Source: Roseivirga ehrenbergii
GTDB lineage: Bacteria > Bacteroidota > Bacteroidia > Cytophagales > Cyclobacteriaceae
Direction: 5' to 3'
Length of the DNA: 64,000 bases
Assembly: GCF_001593005.1 (NCBI RefSeq)
Contig: NZ_LQZQ01000051.1
Coordinates: 62,001-126,000 of the forward strand
Both the position numbers and the translations under genes were made by a program. Below are positions 26,196-35,080 of this stretch, piece by piece (position 1 is the stretch's first letter; every line of letters starts with the position of its first letter). The notes beneath the pieces were generated by a model. That model made no database searches. It was not told the DNA's origin and worked only from the letters and a program-made list of their open reading frames with translations.

Positions 26196-26352
26196 ATCAA
26201 AAATCCCAACAGTTTGGGGGTACAGTAAGTTCAACGGTTAGTGAAATGCTTTTGGTTATTAATTAGTAAAGAGAGAGTAATACTTTAGGGGTATGAAATA
26301 CGGAGATTAAGGGTCTACATTGTCCATTATTTTAAATCTAACCCAACCAATA

Positions 26353-27855
26353 ATGAGTACTACTATTAAAATCGAAAACCTAAGAGGTGCGTCTTCTTTG
26401 CTGGCGAATCAATCTTCTCCAGATCCAAGTAAAGCCCTTTATGTATTATTAACAGCCGATGCTTCATCTGGAGTTTCTGGAATAACCGTGGGGGCTGTGA
26501 CTCCTTTGACGGAGAACATGGCCATCACCTTTGATACAATCAAAAGTGGTCGTTTGTACGTTGGCTATGGTCAATACCCAAACCCACCGTTACCTCAGGG
26601 GCCTGATTATTATGGATGGATTGAGTTTTCACGAACTAGCACTGATACTGCGGTATGGATAAATCTATCTAACGTTGATATTCTTGGACTGCCTCTAACG
26701 CTTGAAGGAACTGATTCCGCAGGTGCCGCATTCTCTTTGGGCTACAAAACCCCAATGGTAGCAGCCAAAGCTTCTGACTCAATCGTTGGCCAAGTAAAAG
26801 CCGTGCTGGTCAATAGCTCTGCAGCGGTAATAAAGACCAATACTGGTCAGGATAAAATTCTTGCGCCTAATCATGTACCTGCTAGTTATAGGTCTTATGA
26901 TACTTATTTGAAAAGTTTAACCGATACCACAGCTGCCAATTACCCAGCTTCCTTGAGTATACTGTCGGATACTCCAAAAGATGGAAGTCCGGTTCAAATG
27001 ACGGGGAGTTTTAAAAATGCTTCAACGGGTTCCGATAACATTATTGAGCTTACAAGTACTGATGGTAAGCAAGTTTGTCACATCACCAAGGTAAATTTAA
27101 CCTCACAAATCATTTATGAATGTGATGGTGGTTATATGAATTGGTCCACTGATAGTGGAAATACTTTTAAAGCGATTCATCAGAATAGAACTGCTATAAA
27201 TGATCCGTCAAGCACGCTGGCGGAAAGGACAATTACCAATTCTGTATTTAGAGAAATTATGATTGGTATTAATGAGGGATATTTTTCAATGGCCAACCCT
27301 GCAAATAATAGTAATGCCATGTTTCCAGGTTTAGTGCCATTTGCTACTGGTGATGGCAACCAATATGCGCAGGTGATTCATGAGAACTCAAACTCTTATG
27401 GGTTTCCATATGCAGATTCAAATCTTAAGGTTTTAGTAACTTCTAAACTAGGAGCGGACCTTACCCTGAATGTAATTGCTGATGATGCTACAAAGGATTA
27501 TTCAGCGCCATCAGATAACAGCAGTAATCAGCCGCAATCTGGTACTTATCAATTTGGTATAGGAACAGGAAGCCAAGGTTTAGGTGTGATAAGAATTGGG
27601 AACTGGCGATATCTTCCTAATTCAGCCGGAGCCTATGGTGGATTCCTTCCCGACTTGCCAAATTGGACAAAAATGGAATTTAGCGGACTTGGTGCCAATA
27701 AATATATATGGGTTAAAAATAACCAAGTAGCGGAGGGGAGCGGATCAACCCAATGCCTTACCCAAGCTTGTGTTATAAATAATAAAGTCCTTGTTTGGGG
27801 GGCTGGTCTAGCTTGGAACGGTAGTGTGGCCGCTCCAGCGAAACCAACAAACTAA
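26353..27855 (+). CDS. GH64-like beta-1,3-glucanase (thaumatin-like fold), no signal peptide
   Basis: About 500 residues from the ATG at 26353 (an in-frame ATG at 26320 would add 11). Family resemblance: RLYVGYGQ and YYGWIEFSR near residues 65-90, VWINLSNVDILGLPLTL, and QYAQVIHENSNSYGFPYAD, matching the GH64 pattern in which a His/Asn-rich segment precedes an A/G-F-P-Y-D/A-D loop. GH64 enzymes release laminari-oligosaccharides from beta-1,3-glucan. I could not place the catalytic carboxylates with certainty. No export signal or T9SS tail is visible, unusual for a polysaccharidase. It lies beyond the DsbA gene from susCD and has its own terminators. It could instead be a non-catalytic thaumatin-like relative. 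Confidence 0.7.
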   Translation: MSTTIKIENLRGASSLLANQSSPDPSKALYVLLTADASSGVSGITVGAVTPLTENMAITFDTIKSGRLYVGYGQYPNPPLPQGPDYYGWIEFSRTSTDTAVWINLSNVDILGLPLTLEGTDSAGAAFSLGYKTPMVAAKASDSIVGQVKAVLVNSSAAVIKTNTGQDKILAPNHVPASYRSYDTYLKSLTDTTAANYPASLSILSDTPKDGSPVQMTGSFKNASTGSDNIIELTSTDGKQVCHITKVNLTSQIIYECDGGYMNWSTDSGNTFKAIHQNRTAINDPSSTLAERTITNSVFREIMIGINEGYFSMANPANNSNAMFPGLVPFATGDGNQYAQVIHENSNSYGFPYADSNLKVLVTSKLGADLTLNVIADDATKDYSAPSDNSSNQPQSGTYQFGIGTGSQGLGVIRIGNWRYLPNSAGAYGGFLPDLPNWTKMEFSGLGANKYIWVKNNQVAEGSGSTQCLTQACVINNKVLVWGAGLAWNGSVAAPAKPTN

Positions 27856-27866
27856 GGATAATAGAA

Positions 27867-27904
27867 AGTTGTCAGTTGTGGGACTGTCAACTGTCTAATT
27901 TTTT
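27867..27904 (+). terminator. Terminator-like hairpin after GH64 gene
   Basis: AGTTGTCAG pairs with CTGTCAACT with one mismatch, followed within a few bases by a T-rich run. Confidence 0.5.
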
Positions 27905-27913
27905 CAACTTTAC

Positions 27914-27947
27914 AAAGGTGCTTCAATATGAAGTGCCTTTGTTTTTT
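27914..27947 (+). terminator. Second terminator after GH64 gene
   Basis: An 11-bp stem (AAAGGTGCTTC / GAAGTGCCTTT, two G-T pairs) with a 5-nt loop and a following T-run. It overlaps the 3' end of the convergent VLRF1 gene. Confidence 0.7.
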
Positions 27948-28606
27948 AACTCATCAAACTGCTCAAAAAATGCATCGTCATATACCAGCTCGGCTTTGTT
28001 GAGGTATTTTTGCATGCCGAGCATAACCTCGAAATTGGGTTGATGCAAGTGTTTTGGGATTCTATAAAGGCGATCGTCTTTTTTATCGAAGGGAGTGCTT
28101 TCTTTCGACCCAAATAAGTAGGGTATTAGAATTTTAGAACAGCTCAAGGCAATTCTATCAAATTCGTATTCTTTGAAATGATCCTGAAGCCTGAGGTTAA
28201 TGTTTTCGAAAAACTCTAAAGTACTGGCCAAGCGTACTCGAGAACCAGCTCTTGATTTCCCTTTGGTTTTGAGATGTTTGATCTGGCTTTTTCCCTGCTT
28301 CTTTCTAACCATGTAGGCACCGAATACTTTGTGCGCTAAGCATTTTTCTCCTTTAAACACGCCTACAGACGCACTGCCCGATTGCACCAAAAGCATTAGG
28401 TAGTTTACTTCTTTTTCAAAATCTAAAACTAGATTTTGATTGCAGGTCAAAGTTAGGGGCAAACGTAGATAAGCTTCACGATCTTGTCCTTCCAAACCAA
28501 GTTCAACTCTGTGTTTATTGAAATCATATTGGGTTTCAAAGTTTAAGTCTCTGATTTTATCCAGAATCTCAGGCACTTCGGAACGATCAAAGAAAATGCT
28601 TTTCAT
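27923..28606 (-). CDS. Bacterial Vms1-like release factor (VLRF1 domain)
   Basis: 227 residues. The whole central region resembles the VLRF1 domain of eukaryotic Vms1/ANKZF1: LVQSGSASVGVFKGEKCLAH, then KVFGAYMVRKKQGKSQIKHL, then AGSRVRLASTLEFFENINLR, and a C-terminal DDRLYRIPKHLHQPNFEVML. The loop KQGKSQ holds Gln108 at the position of the catalytic Gln of the Vms1 GSQ motif. Vms1 cleaves peptidyl-tRNA on stalled 60S subunits during ribosome quality control, and the domain belongs to the eRF1 domain-2 superfamily. There is no zinc finger, ankyrin or VIM part, so this is a stand-alone domain with a short N-terminal extension. It is divergent from PBP1A; no ribosome-rescue gene is adjacent. Function on bacterial ribosomes is inferred. 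Confidence 0.82.
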   Translation of the reverse strand: MKSIFFDRSEVPEILDKIRDLNFETQYDFNKHRVELGLEGQDREAYLRLPLTLTCNQNLVLDFEKEVNYLMLLVQSGSASVGVFKGEKCLAHKVFGAYMVRKKQGKSQIKHLKTKGKSRAGSRVRLASTLEFFENINLRLQDHFKEYEFDRIALSCSKILIPYLFGSKESTPFDKKDDRLYRIPKHLHQPNFEVMLGMQKYLNKAELVYDDAFFEQFDELKNKGTSY

Positions 28607-28782
28607 TCCGAATACTAAAAAAAGGAAACGCTATCATCAAACCTTTCTTTCAAATCGAGAAAACTTTTTTCAAAATGAAAATTTAGGTCGGGAAAAAAGT
28701 TGTTATTCAGTGCAATAATATTGGTTCAGATGAAGTTGGAAGGCATATTAAAAAAGATGATGTTTTCGGCATGGCAAGTGCA

Positions 28783-28790
28783 TATTTTTG
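28783..28790 (+). promoter_or_regulatory. -7 promoter element for PBP1A
   Basis: TATTTTTG, an exact TAnnTTTG match, predicting a start near 28797 and a leader of about 14 nt. Confidence 0.6.
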
Positions 28791-28810
28791 CTGAACCACA
28801 ATAGACACAA

Positions 28811-31159
28811 ATGACTAGATCACGCAAGCCAAAACGTAAGTTCTTAAAATGGACTTTGAGAATTACTTTGTTTGGTGTCCTCTCAATTCTACTTTTTTAC
28901 CTCAGTGTTTATTTGCAAGTATGGGGGCCACTTCCAAATCAGAATCAACTTACAGAAATTAGGCAGAGCAAAGCTTCTGAAGTATATGCCTCTAACGGAA
29001 AGCTCATTGGTAAATTCTATATTTTCGATCGGCAGCCGATAGGTTATGATGAAATTCCTAAACACTTGATTGATGCACTAATTGCAACTGAGGATGCAAG
29101 GTTCTATGATCATGATGGAATTGACAACCGCAGTTTGTTAAGGGTGATTTTCAAGAGTTTGCTGCTGCAAGATGAATCGTCCGGGGGAGGAAGTACGATT
29201 TCTCAGCAGTTGGCTAAAAATCTCTTCCCCAGAAAGAACCACGGTATATTTAGTATGCCCGTTAATAAAACACGGGAAGCTATCATTGCTACTCGTTTAG
29301 AAAAAGCTTATACCAAAGAAGAAATCATTACGCTTTATTTAAATACGGTTCCGTTTGGTGATAATACTTTTGGTATTGAGAGCGCTGCGGGTAAGTTTTA
29401 TAGTAAAAAAGCACGTGAATTAACCCTTACAGAGTCTGCCGTTTTAATAGGGATGCTTAAAGCTTCGCACCTCTATAACCCGAGGATTTTCCCTGAAAGG
29501 AGCAAAACCAGAAGGGATGTTGTGTTGAACCAAATGTCGCGCTATGGCTATTTAACAGCTGAAGAAGTTGCAATAGCCAAGAAGGAAAAACTACAGCTTT
29601 CATATAGAGGGTTTAGTCATGAAGATGGACTAGCGCCTTATTTTAGAGAGCAGGTAAGAAAGACTTTGGAAGAATGGACAAAGCATAATAAGGATGAAAA
29701 AGGTGATAAGTATAATCTGTATACCAGTGGTTTGAAAATCTATACCACTTTGGACTACGACATGCAAAGAATGGCTGAGGAGGCCATGACGGAGCATATG
29801 AGTAAGCTTCAAACGGATTTTGAAGAAAGCTATGGAAAGAATGCACCTTGGTTGAAAAATGCTTCTTTGATCGAAAGTACAATAGAGAGACTCCCCAAAT
29901 ACAAAGCGCTAAAAGCTTCTGGGAGAACCAAAAAGCAAATCATGGATTCATTAGCTGTAAAGTATGAAATGGAGCTTTTTGATTGGTCGGGAAAAAAGGT
30001 AGTGAAAGCCAGTCCGATTGATAGTGCCGTTCATTATTTAAAGTTTTTGAACACAGGAATGTTGTCCATTGACCCCAGATCGGGTGCAGTAAAAAGCTGG
30101 ATTGGCGGAATTGACTTCGAGCATTTTCAATACGACCATGTGAGTCAGGCCAAAAGGCAGGTGGGTTCTACATTTAAGCCCATTGTTTATACTGCGGCTT
30201 TAGAAGCAGGGGTTGACCCGTGTAAACACTATTCTGCCCAGCAGGTAACTTATACCAATTACAACAATTGGACACCTACAAACTCTGGTGACGAAGGAAA
30301 TTACGACCTCAATTACTCAATGAAGGGAGCCCTGAGTAATTCTGTCAATACTGTAGCGGTGAAAGTGCTAGAAGATGCAGGTTTACAGAATGTAATAGGG
30401 CAAGCGCAAAGAATGGGGATTACATCTAATATGCCTCAAGTACCCTCCATTGCTCTTGGAACTGCCGAAATTAGTCTGATAGAAATGATTGAGGCTTATT
30501 CAAGCTATGTCAATTCATCTAGAACAGTAAAACCGTATTTCATTACAAGCATTGAAGATAGTAGAGGAGAATTAATTGCAGAATTCAAACCAGAAGTAAG
30601 TGAAGACCCTGCTTTCTCTGAAACAACTCGCGAGGCTATTATCGAAATGCTAAAAGCTACTGTCGATGAAGGTACCGCTTCTCGTTTGCGATGGAAGTAT
30701 GGATTGAGCAATGACATTGCAGGTAAAACGGGTACCACACAATCGAATAAAGACGGCTGGTTTGTAGGGATTACTCCAAAGCTATTGACTATTACTTGGG
30801 TAGGAGTTGACGACCATAGAATTGGCTTTAAAACCACCAGTATGGGGCAGGGGGCGAATTCTGCATTGCCTATTTATGGTTTAATGATGCAGAAAATGAA
30901 TGGAGATAAAAATTTCAATTCCATTACAAGGGCAAAATTTCCGCCACCATCAATCGAGGTGCTCAATCAAATGGGGTGTAAGCCGGTGGAAGAAGATGGT
31001 TTTCTGAAACGGATTTTCACCAATGATGAAAAACCTAAGCCTATGGAGTTTGATACCAAAACTGAGGAAGAGAAGGAAGGGATATTTTCAAAAATTGGAA
31101 ACCTATTTAAGCGAAAAGATAAAAAGGAGAAGAAGAAAAGTGGCGGAGGCCAAAATTGA
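28811..31159 (+). CDS. pbpA: Penicillin-binding protein 1A (bifunctional transglycosylase/transpeptidase)
   Basis: 782 residues. A short basic N-terminus and one membrane anchor (about 16-34) precede a GT51 domain (IATEDARFYDHDGID with the catalytic Glu, GGSTISQQLAKNLFPRK, TKEEIITLYLNTVPFG) and a transpeptidase domain with Ser453 in RQVGSTFKP (SxxK), SNSVN (SxN) and AGKTGTTQSNKDGWFVG (KTG). The C-terminal tail is Lys/Glu rich. It polymerises and cross-links peptidoglycan in the periplasm. Monocistronic, with promoter just upstream and a bidirectional terminator at 31164. The symbol is a general one for class A PBPs. Confidence 0.95.
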   Translation: MTRSRKPKRKFLKWTLRITLFGVLSILLFYLSVYLQVWGPLPNQNQLTEIRQSKASEVYASNGKLIGKFYIFDRQPIGYDEIPKHLIDALIATEDARFYDHDGIDNRSLLRVIFKSLLLQDESSGGGSTISQQLAKNLFPRKNHGIFSMPVNKTREAIIATRLEKAYTKEEIITLYLNTVPFGDNTFGIESAAGKFYSKKARELTLTESAVLIGMLKASHLYNPRIFPERSKTRRDVVLNQMSRYGYLTAEEVAIAKKEKLQLSYRGFSHEDGLAPYFREQVRKTLEEWTKHNKDEKGDKYNLYTSGLKIYTTLDYDMQRMAEEAMTEHMSKLQTDFEESYGKNAPWLKNASLIESTIERLPKYKALKASGRTKKQIMDSLAVKYEMELFDWSGKKVVKASPIDSAVHYLKFLNTGMLSIDPRSGAVKSWIGGIDFEHFQYDHVSQAKRQVGSTFKPIVYTAALEAGVDPCKHYSAQQVTYTNYNNWTPTNSGDEGNYDLNYSMKGALSNSVNTVAVKVLEDAGLQNVIGQAQRMGITSNMPQVPSIALGTAEISLIEMIEAYSSYVNSSRTVKPYFITSIEDSRGELIAEFKPEVSEDPAFSETTREAIIEMLKATVDEGTASRLRWKYGLSNDIAGKTGTTQSNKDGWFVGITPKLLTITWVGVDDHRIGFKTTSMGQGANSALPIYGLMMQKMNGDKNFNSITRAKFPPPSIEVLNQMGCKPVEEDGFLKRIFTNDEKPKPMEFDTKTEEEKEGIFSKIGNLFKRKDKKEKKKSGGGQN

Positions 31160-31163
31160 AATG

Positions 31164-31202
31164 AAAAAAGGCCAGTAGATGTATAAATCAACTGGCCTTT
31201 TT
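31164..31202. terminator. Bidirectional terminator between PBP1A and the saccharopine dehydrogenase-like gene
   Basis: GGCCAGT pairs with ACTGGCC across about 14 nt, with an A-run on the left and a T-run on the right, serving both convergent genes. Confidence 0.85.
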
Positions 31203-31216
31203 AGTTTGGAATGCAC

Positions 31217-32557
31217 TTAATCTAAATCAACCTCTTCCTCAATAAAGTGGAAACCTAACTCATCGAGTTCATTCAAAATAGGTTCGTAGAATTCTGGAGT
31301 AATCGGAATAACCACACCACGGGCTTCGATTTTTCCTTGCAGCAGCAATTTAGTAGCAACTCCTAGAGGGAAACCTACTGTTTTTGCCATAGCAGTTTCA
31401 TTGGCATTTTCTCCATTAGCTACCATGGCGGAACGAATACGTTTTGTCTTCCCATTTTCAACGTAGTCGAATAAATGCCACATCACTATTTGGTCTTTTT
31501 CGTCAGGTCCAATCGTCCATTTCTTTTTTAGTATATGCTCTAGAATTTGCGCTGGAGTTCCTTTCTGAAGTCCAACAGGCGTTTCTTCAAACATATCTAA
31601 CCACCTTAGTTTATGCATTTCTGGGCCATCCAGTTCTAAACCTAAATAATGGGCTAGTTTTAATTCAACAGAGTCATTTGGGTTATAAGAAAGAAAAGAA
31701 TTGATAAATTGACGATGTGTCATTTGATTTACTCCATCCATTTGATAAGTATCGTCTGTAGCCCCTAACTGCACAAAAACGTCCCAGCCCTTGCAATAGC
31801 CAGGCCTTCTCAGTGTTCCTCTAAACAGCGTTTGGATATTATGGAGGTTATAAACGTCCATATACATTAATGAATCACGGTTGGCGTAGCCCTCAAAATA
31901 GCCATGTCCAGGAATATGGATCATCTCTGTTCTTCTAAAAAGCTTATGGTAAGGAATGAACTTAAATTTTCCTTCCTGAATAAATTTCACTGTGCCTTGG
32001 CCCGCCAGTACTACGTTTCGAGGGTTCCAAGTAAAACCATACTCCCAAGGGTTATCGTCATTTGGATTGGGCATCAAAAGTCCGCCAGTAAACGATTCAA
32101 AAGCGCGGAGTTCTAAGCCCTTGCTTCTCACTTTGTCTATCACCTTCATGGCCGACATATGGTCGATTCCTGGATCGAGGCCGCACTCATTCAAAAAGAG
32201 TAATCCCTTTGCTTTTGCTTGCTCATTTAAAGCCCGCATATCGTCTGATACATACGAGGCGGTGAGCAAGTGCTTGCCTAAGTTAAGACAGGTTTCGGCC
32301 ACTGTAGGATGGAAGGATGCTGGTAACATCGAAATCACCACATCTGCTTCTGATATTACTTTAATTCTTTCTTGCTCTTCTCTAACATTAAAAGCAATTG
32401 CGTTTCCTCTTTCACTATTTTTTACCTTTTCTTCGGCAAGCTGAAGGGCGTAATCGCCAACAGTTACATGCCAATCATTTTCTTCGGCAGCAGATAGTAA
32501 ATAGTTAATTAATGAAGTTGCAGAGCGTCCAGCCCCAAGAATTAATATGCGATTCAT
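31217..32557 (-). CDS. Saccharopine dehydrogenase family protein
   Basis: 446 residues from the ATG at 32555-32557. This start is chosen because MNRILILGAGRSATSLINYL opens directly with the Rossmann nucleotide-binding motif G-A-G-R-S, and because the promoter at 32606-32613 lies between this start and the longer frame's start at 32647. Other family blocks: ADVVISMLPASFHPTVAETC, NECGLDPGIDHMSAM, and TGGLLMPNPNDDNPWEYGF. The fold is that of saccharopine reductase (lysine/2-aminoadipate metabolism), or the related enzymes that make carboxynorspermidine-like products. The exact substrate cannot be told from sequence. It stands alone. Confidence 0.88.
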   Translation of the reverse strand: MNRILILGAGRSATSLINYLLSAAEENDWHVTVGDYALQLAEEKVKNSERGNAIAFNVREEQERIKVISEADVVISMLPASFHPTVAETCLNLGKHLLTASYVSDDMRALNEQAKAKGLLFLNECGLDPGIDHMSAMKVIDKVRSKGLELRAFESFTGGLLMPNPNDDNPWEYGFTWNPRNVVLAGQGTVKFIQEGKFKFIPYHKLFRRTEMIHIPGHGYFEGYANRDSLMYMDVYNLHNIQTLFRGTLRRPGYCKGWDVFVQLGATDDTYQMDGVNQMTHRQFINSFLSYNPNDSVELKLAHYLGLELDGPEMHKLRWLDMFEETPVGLQKGTPAQILEHILKKKWTIGPDEKDQIVMWHLFDYVENGKTKRIRSAMVANGENANETAMAKTVGFPLGVATKLLLQGKIEARGVVIPITPEFYEPILNELDELGFHFIEEEVDLD

Positions 32558-32605
32558 AGGTTCATTAGGTTTGGCCGCCAAGCTGTCATTTTTTTTTGTG
32601 CCGCC

Positions 32606-32613
32606 CAAACATA
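32606..32613 (-). promoter_or_regulatory. -7 promoter element for the saccharopine dehydrogenase-like gene
   Basis: The minus strand reads TATGTTTG, an exact TAnnTTTG match; predicted start near 32599 with a 42-nt leader. It decides the translation start in favour of 32557. Confidence 0.6.
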
Positions 32614-32621
32614 TTCCAACA

Positions 32622-32655
32622 AATCCTGATTCAAGCATCTGAATCAAAAAGGATT
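32622..32655. promoter_or_regulatory. Two-tier inverted repeat in the divergent promoter region
   Basis: Inner arms TGATTCA (32627-32633) and TGAATCA (32640-32646) with a 6-nt loop, plus outer arms AATCC (32622-32626) and GGATT (32651-32655). It lies between the saccharopine dehydrogenase-like promoter and the cdd start. It could be an operator or a leader hairpin for cdd. Confidence 0.4.
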
Positions 32656-32688
32656 CGTATATTCCAAGCGCACATCAAGAAAAAATTA

Positions 32689-33177
32689 ATGCCTAGGATA
32701 ATTAAAAAGGAAGTGTCACTAACACAATATGAAGCGGATGAGCTTGATGAAGTGACACAAGACTTAATAGAAACAGCCAAACAATCTGCACTGAAAGCTT
32801 ATGCGCCCTATTCTAATTTTCAAGTAGGGGCTGCCTTACTTTTAGATAATGGCAAAATCATTTCAGGAAACAATCAAGAGAATGCCTGTTATCCGGCTGG
32901 GCTTTGCGCTGAACGTGTTGCCTTCTTTTCAGCGAAGTCGCAGTTTCCAGATTGTCAAATTCTTAAAGTGGCCATAGTGGCTAAGCCTGCGAGTCAAGAA
33001 CAATTTAAAATGGCTACGCCTTGCGGAAGTTGCCGTCAGGTAATGAGTGAATACGAAAATAATCAGGAGCAGCATATTAAAGTCTATTTGCCAGCAACGG
33101 ATGGCAGTGTTTACGAGTCCGATTCAGTTGATAACTTTCTTCCTTTTAAGTTTTCGAACAAAGATCTTAATTCATAA
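32689..33177 (+). CDS. cdd: Cytidine deaminase
   Basis: 162 residues from the ATG at 32689; a longer frame from 32596 would run through the divergent promoter and is rejected. Zinc ligands Cys73 (GLCAER, with catalytic Glu75), Cys112 and Cys115 (PCGSCRQ) are all present, as are YSNFQVGAAL and ENACYPAGL. It deaminates cytidine and deoxycytidine in pyrimidine salvage. The stop codon TAA shares its last base with the ATG of the next gene, so translation is coupled to the esterase. Confidence 0.94.
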   Translation: MPRIIKKEVSLTQYEADELDEVTQDLIETAKQSALKAYAPYSNFQVGAALLLDNGKIISGNNQENACYPAGLCAERVAFFSAKSQFPDCQILKVAIVAKPASQEQFKMATPCGSCRQVMSEYENNQEQHIKVYLPATDGSVYESDSVDNFLPFKFSNKDLNS

Positions 33178-33818
33178 TGGAGCACAAGATAAGCTTTGAG
33201 TTCAATGCTAGATTTCACACCTTAGGTCAGGTTTCAGATGAAATTGAACAACTTTGGTTCGTGTGTCATGGCCACGGTCAACTGGCTAAGTATTTTATTA
33301 GAAAGTTCGAAGTGTTGAACGATGGGAAAGCTTTAATAGTAGCTCCAGAAGGGCTTTCGCGATATTATTTAGAAGGATTTACCGGAAGAGTAGGGGCTAC
33401 TTGGATGACCAAAGAAGATCGACTTTCGGACATAGAAAATTACCTAACCTATTTAGATCGGGTTTTTAATTCGGTAAAAAGCCAGTTAAAACCTGGTGTA
33501 CAGGTGAACCTTTTAGGCTTTTCGCAAGGCGCAGCTACCATTTCGCGTTTTGCTACCCAAACCAATGTTCACTTTGATAAACTTATTCTTTGGGCGGGCA
33601 TTTTCCCTCCTGATTTACCTCCACTAGAAAGCATAGAGCGACTAAAGGGAAAAAAGGTGTATTGGGTATATGGAACCGATGACCAATATCTTTCCGCTGG
33701 GGTAATGGAAGAGCAAGAGACCATTGCTAATCATTTGGATATAAAGCCAAGAGTAAAAACCTTTAAAGGCTTACACGAACTTTCAGGTGAGGTATTGCTT
33801 GAAATTGCGGCAGAATAG
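33177..33818 (+). CDS. Alpha/beta-hydrolase, phospholipase/carboxylesterase type
   Basis: 213 residues, no signal peptide. The nucleophile elbow is GFSQG with Ser116. The oxyanion region is VCHGHGQ at about 29-35. The acid is likely Asp in YGTDDQYLSAG and the His in FKGLHELSGEVL. Size and motif fit the small serine esterase family (YpfH/carboxylesterase 2-like). It overlaps the cdd stop by one base and is co-transcribed with it; a metabolic link is not obvious. Confidence 0.87.
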   Translation: MEHKISFEFNARFHTLGQVSDEIEQLWFVCHGHGQLAKYFIRKFEVLNDGKALIVAPEGLSRYYLEGFTGRVGATWMTKEDRLSDIENYLTYLDRVFNSVKSQLKPGVQVNLLGFSQGAATISRFATQTNVHFDKLILWAGIFPPDLPPLESIERLKGKKVYWVYGTDDQYLSAGVMEEQETIANHLDIKPRVKTFKGLHELSGEVLLEIAAE

Positions 33819-33946
33819 CCTTGATTAAGTAGTTTTTTGTGATGAATTAAGTGCTTGGTGTTTAATGAGATGGCTGCTTTTTTTGTGGTGGTGACTTTCC
33901 TAAAATACAATCTTTTACTTTCGTGTGGTTTTTTATTGGAATTGCC

Positions 33947-33954
33947 TATCTTTG
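33947..33954 (+). promoter_or_regulatory. -7 promoter element for rpsF-rpsR-rplI
   Basis: TATCTTTG followed by CAGCCCG, the form common at strong Bacteroidota ribosomal promoters; predicted start near 33961, with a leader of about 20 nt. Confidence 0.75.
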
Positions 33955-33980
33955 CAGCCCGAAATAATTAAATCATTAAC

Positions 33981-34340
33981 ATGAACAATTACGAAACAGT
34001 ATTCATTTTAAATCCCGTTTTGTCTGATGATCAGATGAAGGATGCTGTCGGAAGTTTTGAAACTTTGCTTAAAAACAATGGAGCAGAGATAATAAACGTA
34101 GAGAAGTGGGGCTTGAAGAAATTGGCTTATCCAATTCAACACAAGTCTACTGGTTTCTACAATTTGATTGAATTCAAAGCCGACCCAAGCCTAATCAAAA
34201 CTTTAGAAGTAGAGTTTAAAAGAGACGAAAAGGTAATGAGATTCTTGACCACAGCTTTGAACAAGCACGCGATAGAGTACAACGAAAAAAGAAGAAAAGG
34301 CGCATTCAACAAATCTAAAAAAGAGGAGGCAGCAGCATGA
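33981..34340 (+). CDS. rpsF: 30S ribosomal protein S6
   Basis: 119 residues; opens [18 protein letters not shown] and contains [20 protein letters not shown] and [14 protein letters not shown], clear bS6 signatures. It binds the central domain of 16S rRNA as a heterodimer with S18, encoded next with a 4-bp ATGA overlap. First gene of a three-gene ribosomal operon with a strong promoter. Confidence 0.98.
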   Translation: MNNYETVFILNPVLSDDQMKDAVGSFETLLKNNGAEIINVEKWGLKKLAYPIQHKSTGFYNLIEFKADPSLIKTLEVEFKRDEKVMRFLTTALNKHAIEYNEKRRKGAFNKSKKEEAAA

Positions 34341-34588
34341 CACTCGTAAACGAACCAGTAAACAGAGATCAACAGAAGAAAAAATATTGCCGATTCAAAA
34401 AGAGCGGTATTAAGTACGTTGATTACAAAAACCCTGATTTCCTTTTAAAGTTTGTAAACGAACAAGGTAAACTTCTTCCTAGAAGATTAACTGGAACAAG
34501 CTTAAAGTATCAGAAGAAAGTAGCTCAGGCAGTTAAAAGAGCAAGACACATTGCGCTTTTACCTTACGTAACTGATTCTTTGAAATAA
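34337..34588 (+). CDS. rpsR: 30S ribosomal protein S18
   Basis: 83 residues; [19 protein letters not shown] and [17 protein letters not shown]-type blocks followed by [11 protein letters not shown] identify bS18. The Cys in KYCRFK is the common type. Overlaps rpsF by 4 bp. Confidence 0.98.
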   Translation: MTLVNEPVNRDQQKKKYCRFKKSGIKYVDYKNPDFLLKFVNEQGKLLPRRLTGTSLKYQKKVAQAVKRARHIALLPYVTDSLK

Positions 34589-34613
34589 TTTGAACCCTTA
34601 AAAGTAGAGCAGA

Positions 34614-35060
34614 ATGGAAGTAATATTAAAGACTGATATCAAGGGCTTAGGTTATAAAAACGATATTGTTGCTGTAAAGCCAGGATACGGAAGAAACTAC
34701 CTTATTCCACAAGGATTTGCTGTTATCGCTAGTGTATCTAACAAGAAGCACACTGAAGAAACAGTAAAGCAAATGGCACACAAAGCTGAAAAGATCATGG
34801 CAGACGCTCAAGCAATTGCTGATGCAATTGGAGATACTGTACTTGAAATTAAAGCAAAAGCTGGTGATAGCGGAAAGATTTTTGGAGCGGTAACTACCCT
34901 ACAAATTTCTGATGCTTTGAAAGCTGCCAAAGGTGTGGAAGTTGACAGAAAGAAAATTTCTTTCAAAGGTGAAGTAAAAATGATTGGTGAGTACGAGGCT
35001 GAAATCGATTTACATAAGTCGGTGAAGAAAGACGTTAAATTCAACGTTGTAGCTGAGTAA
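34614..35060 (+). CDS. rplI: 50S ribosomal protein L9
   Basis: 148 residues; the N-terminal domain MEVILKTDIKGLGYKNDIV and GYGRNYLIPQGFAVIAS is the bL9 signature, followed by the long connecting helix and the C-terminal domain (SGKIFGAVTTLQISDAL). It closes the operon, followed by a strong terminator. Confidence 0.98.
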   Translation: MEVILKTDIKGLGYKNDIVAVKPGYGRNYLIPQGFAVIASVSNKKHTEETVKQMAHKAEKIMADAQAIADAIGDTVLEIKAKAGDSGKIFGAVTTLQISDALKAAKGVEVDRKKISFKGEVKMIGEYEAEIDLHKSVKKDVKFNVVAE

Positions 35061-35080
35061 TCCCTTAGGATATAGAATTG

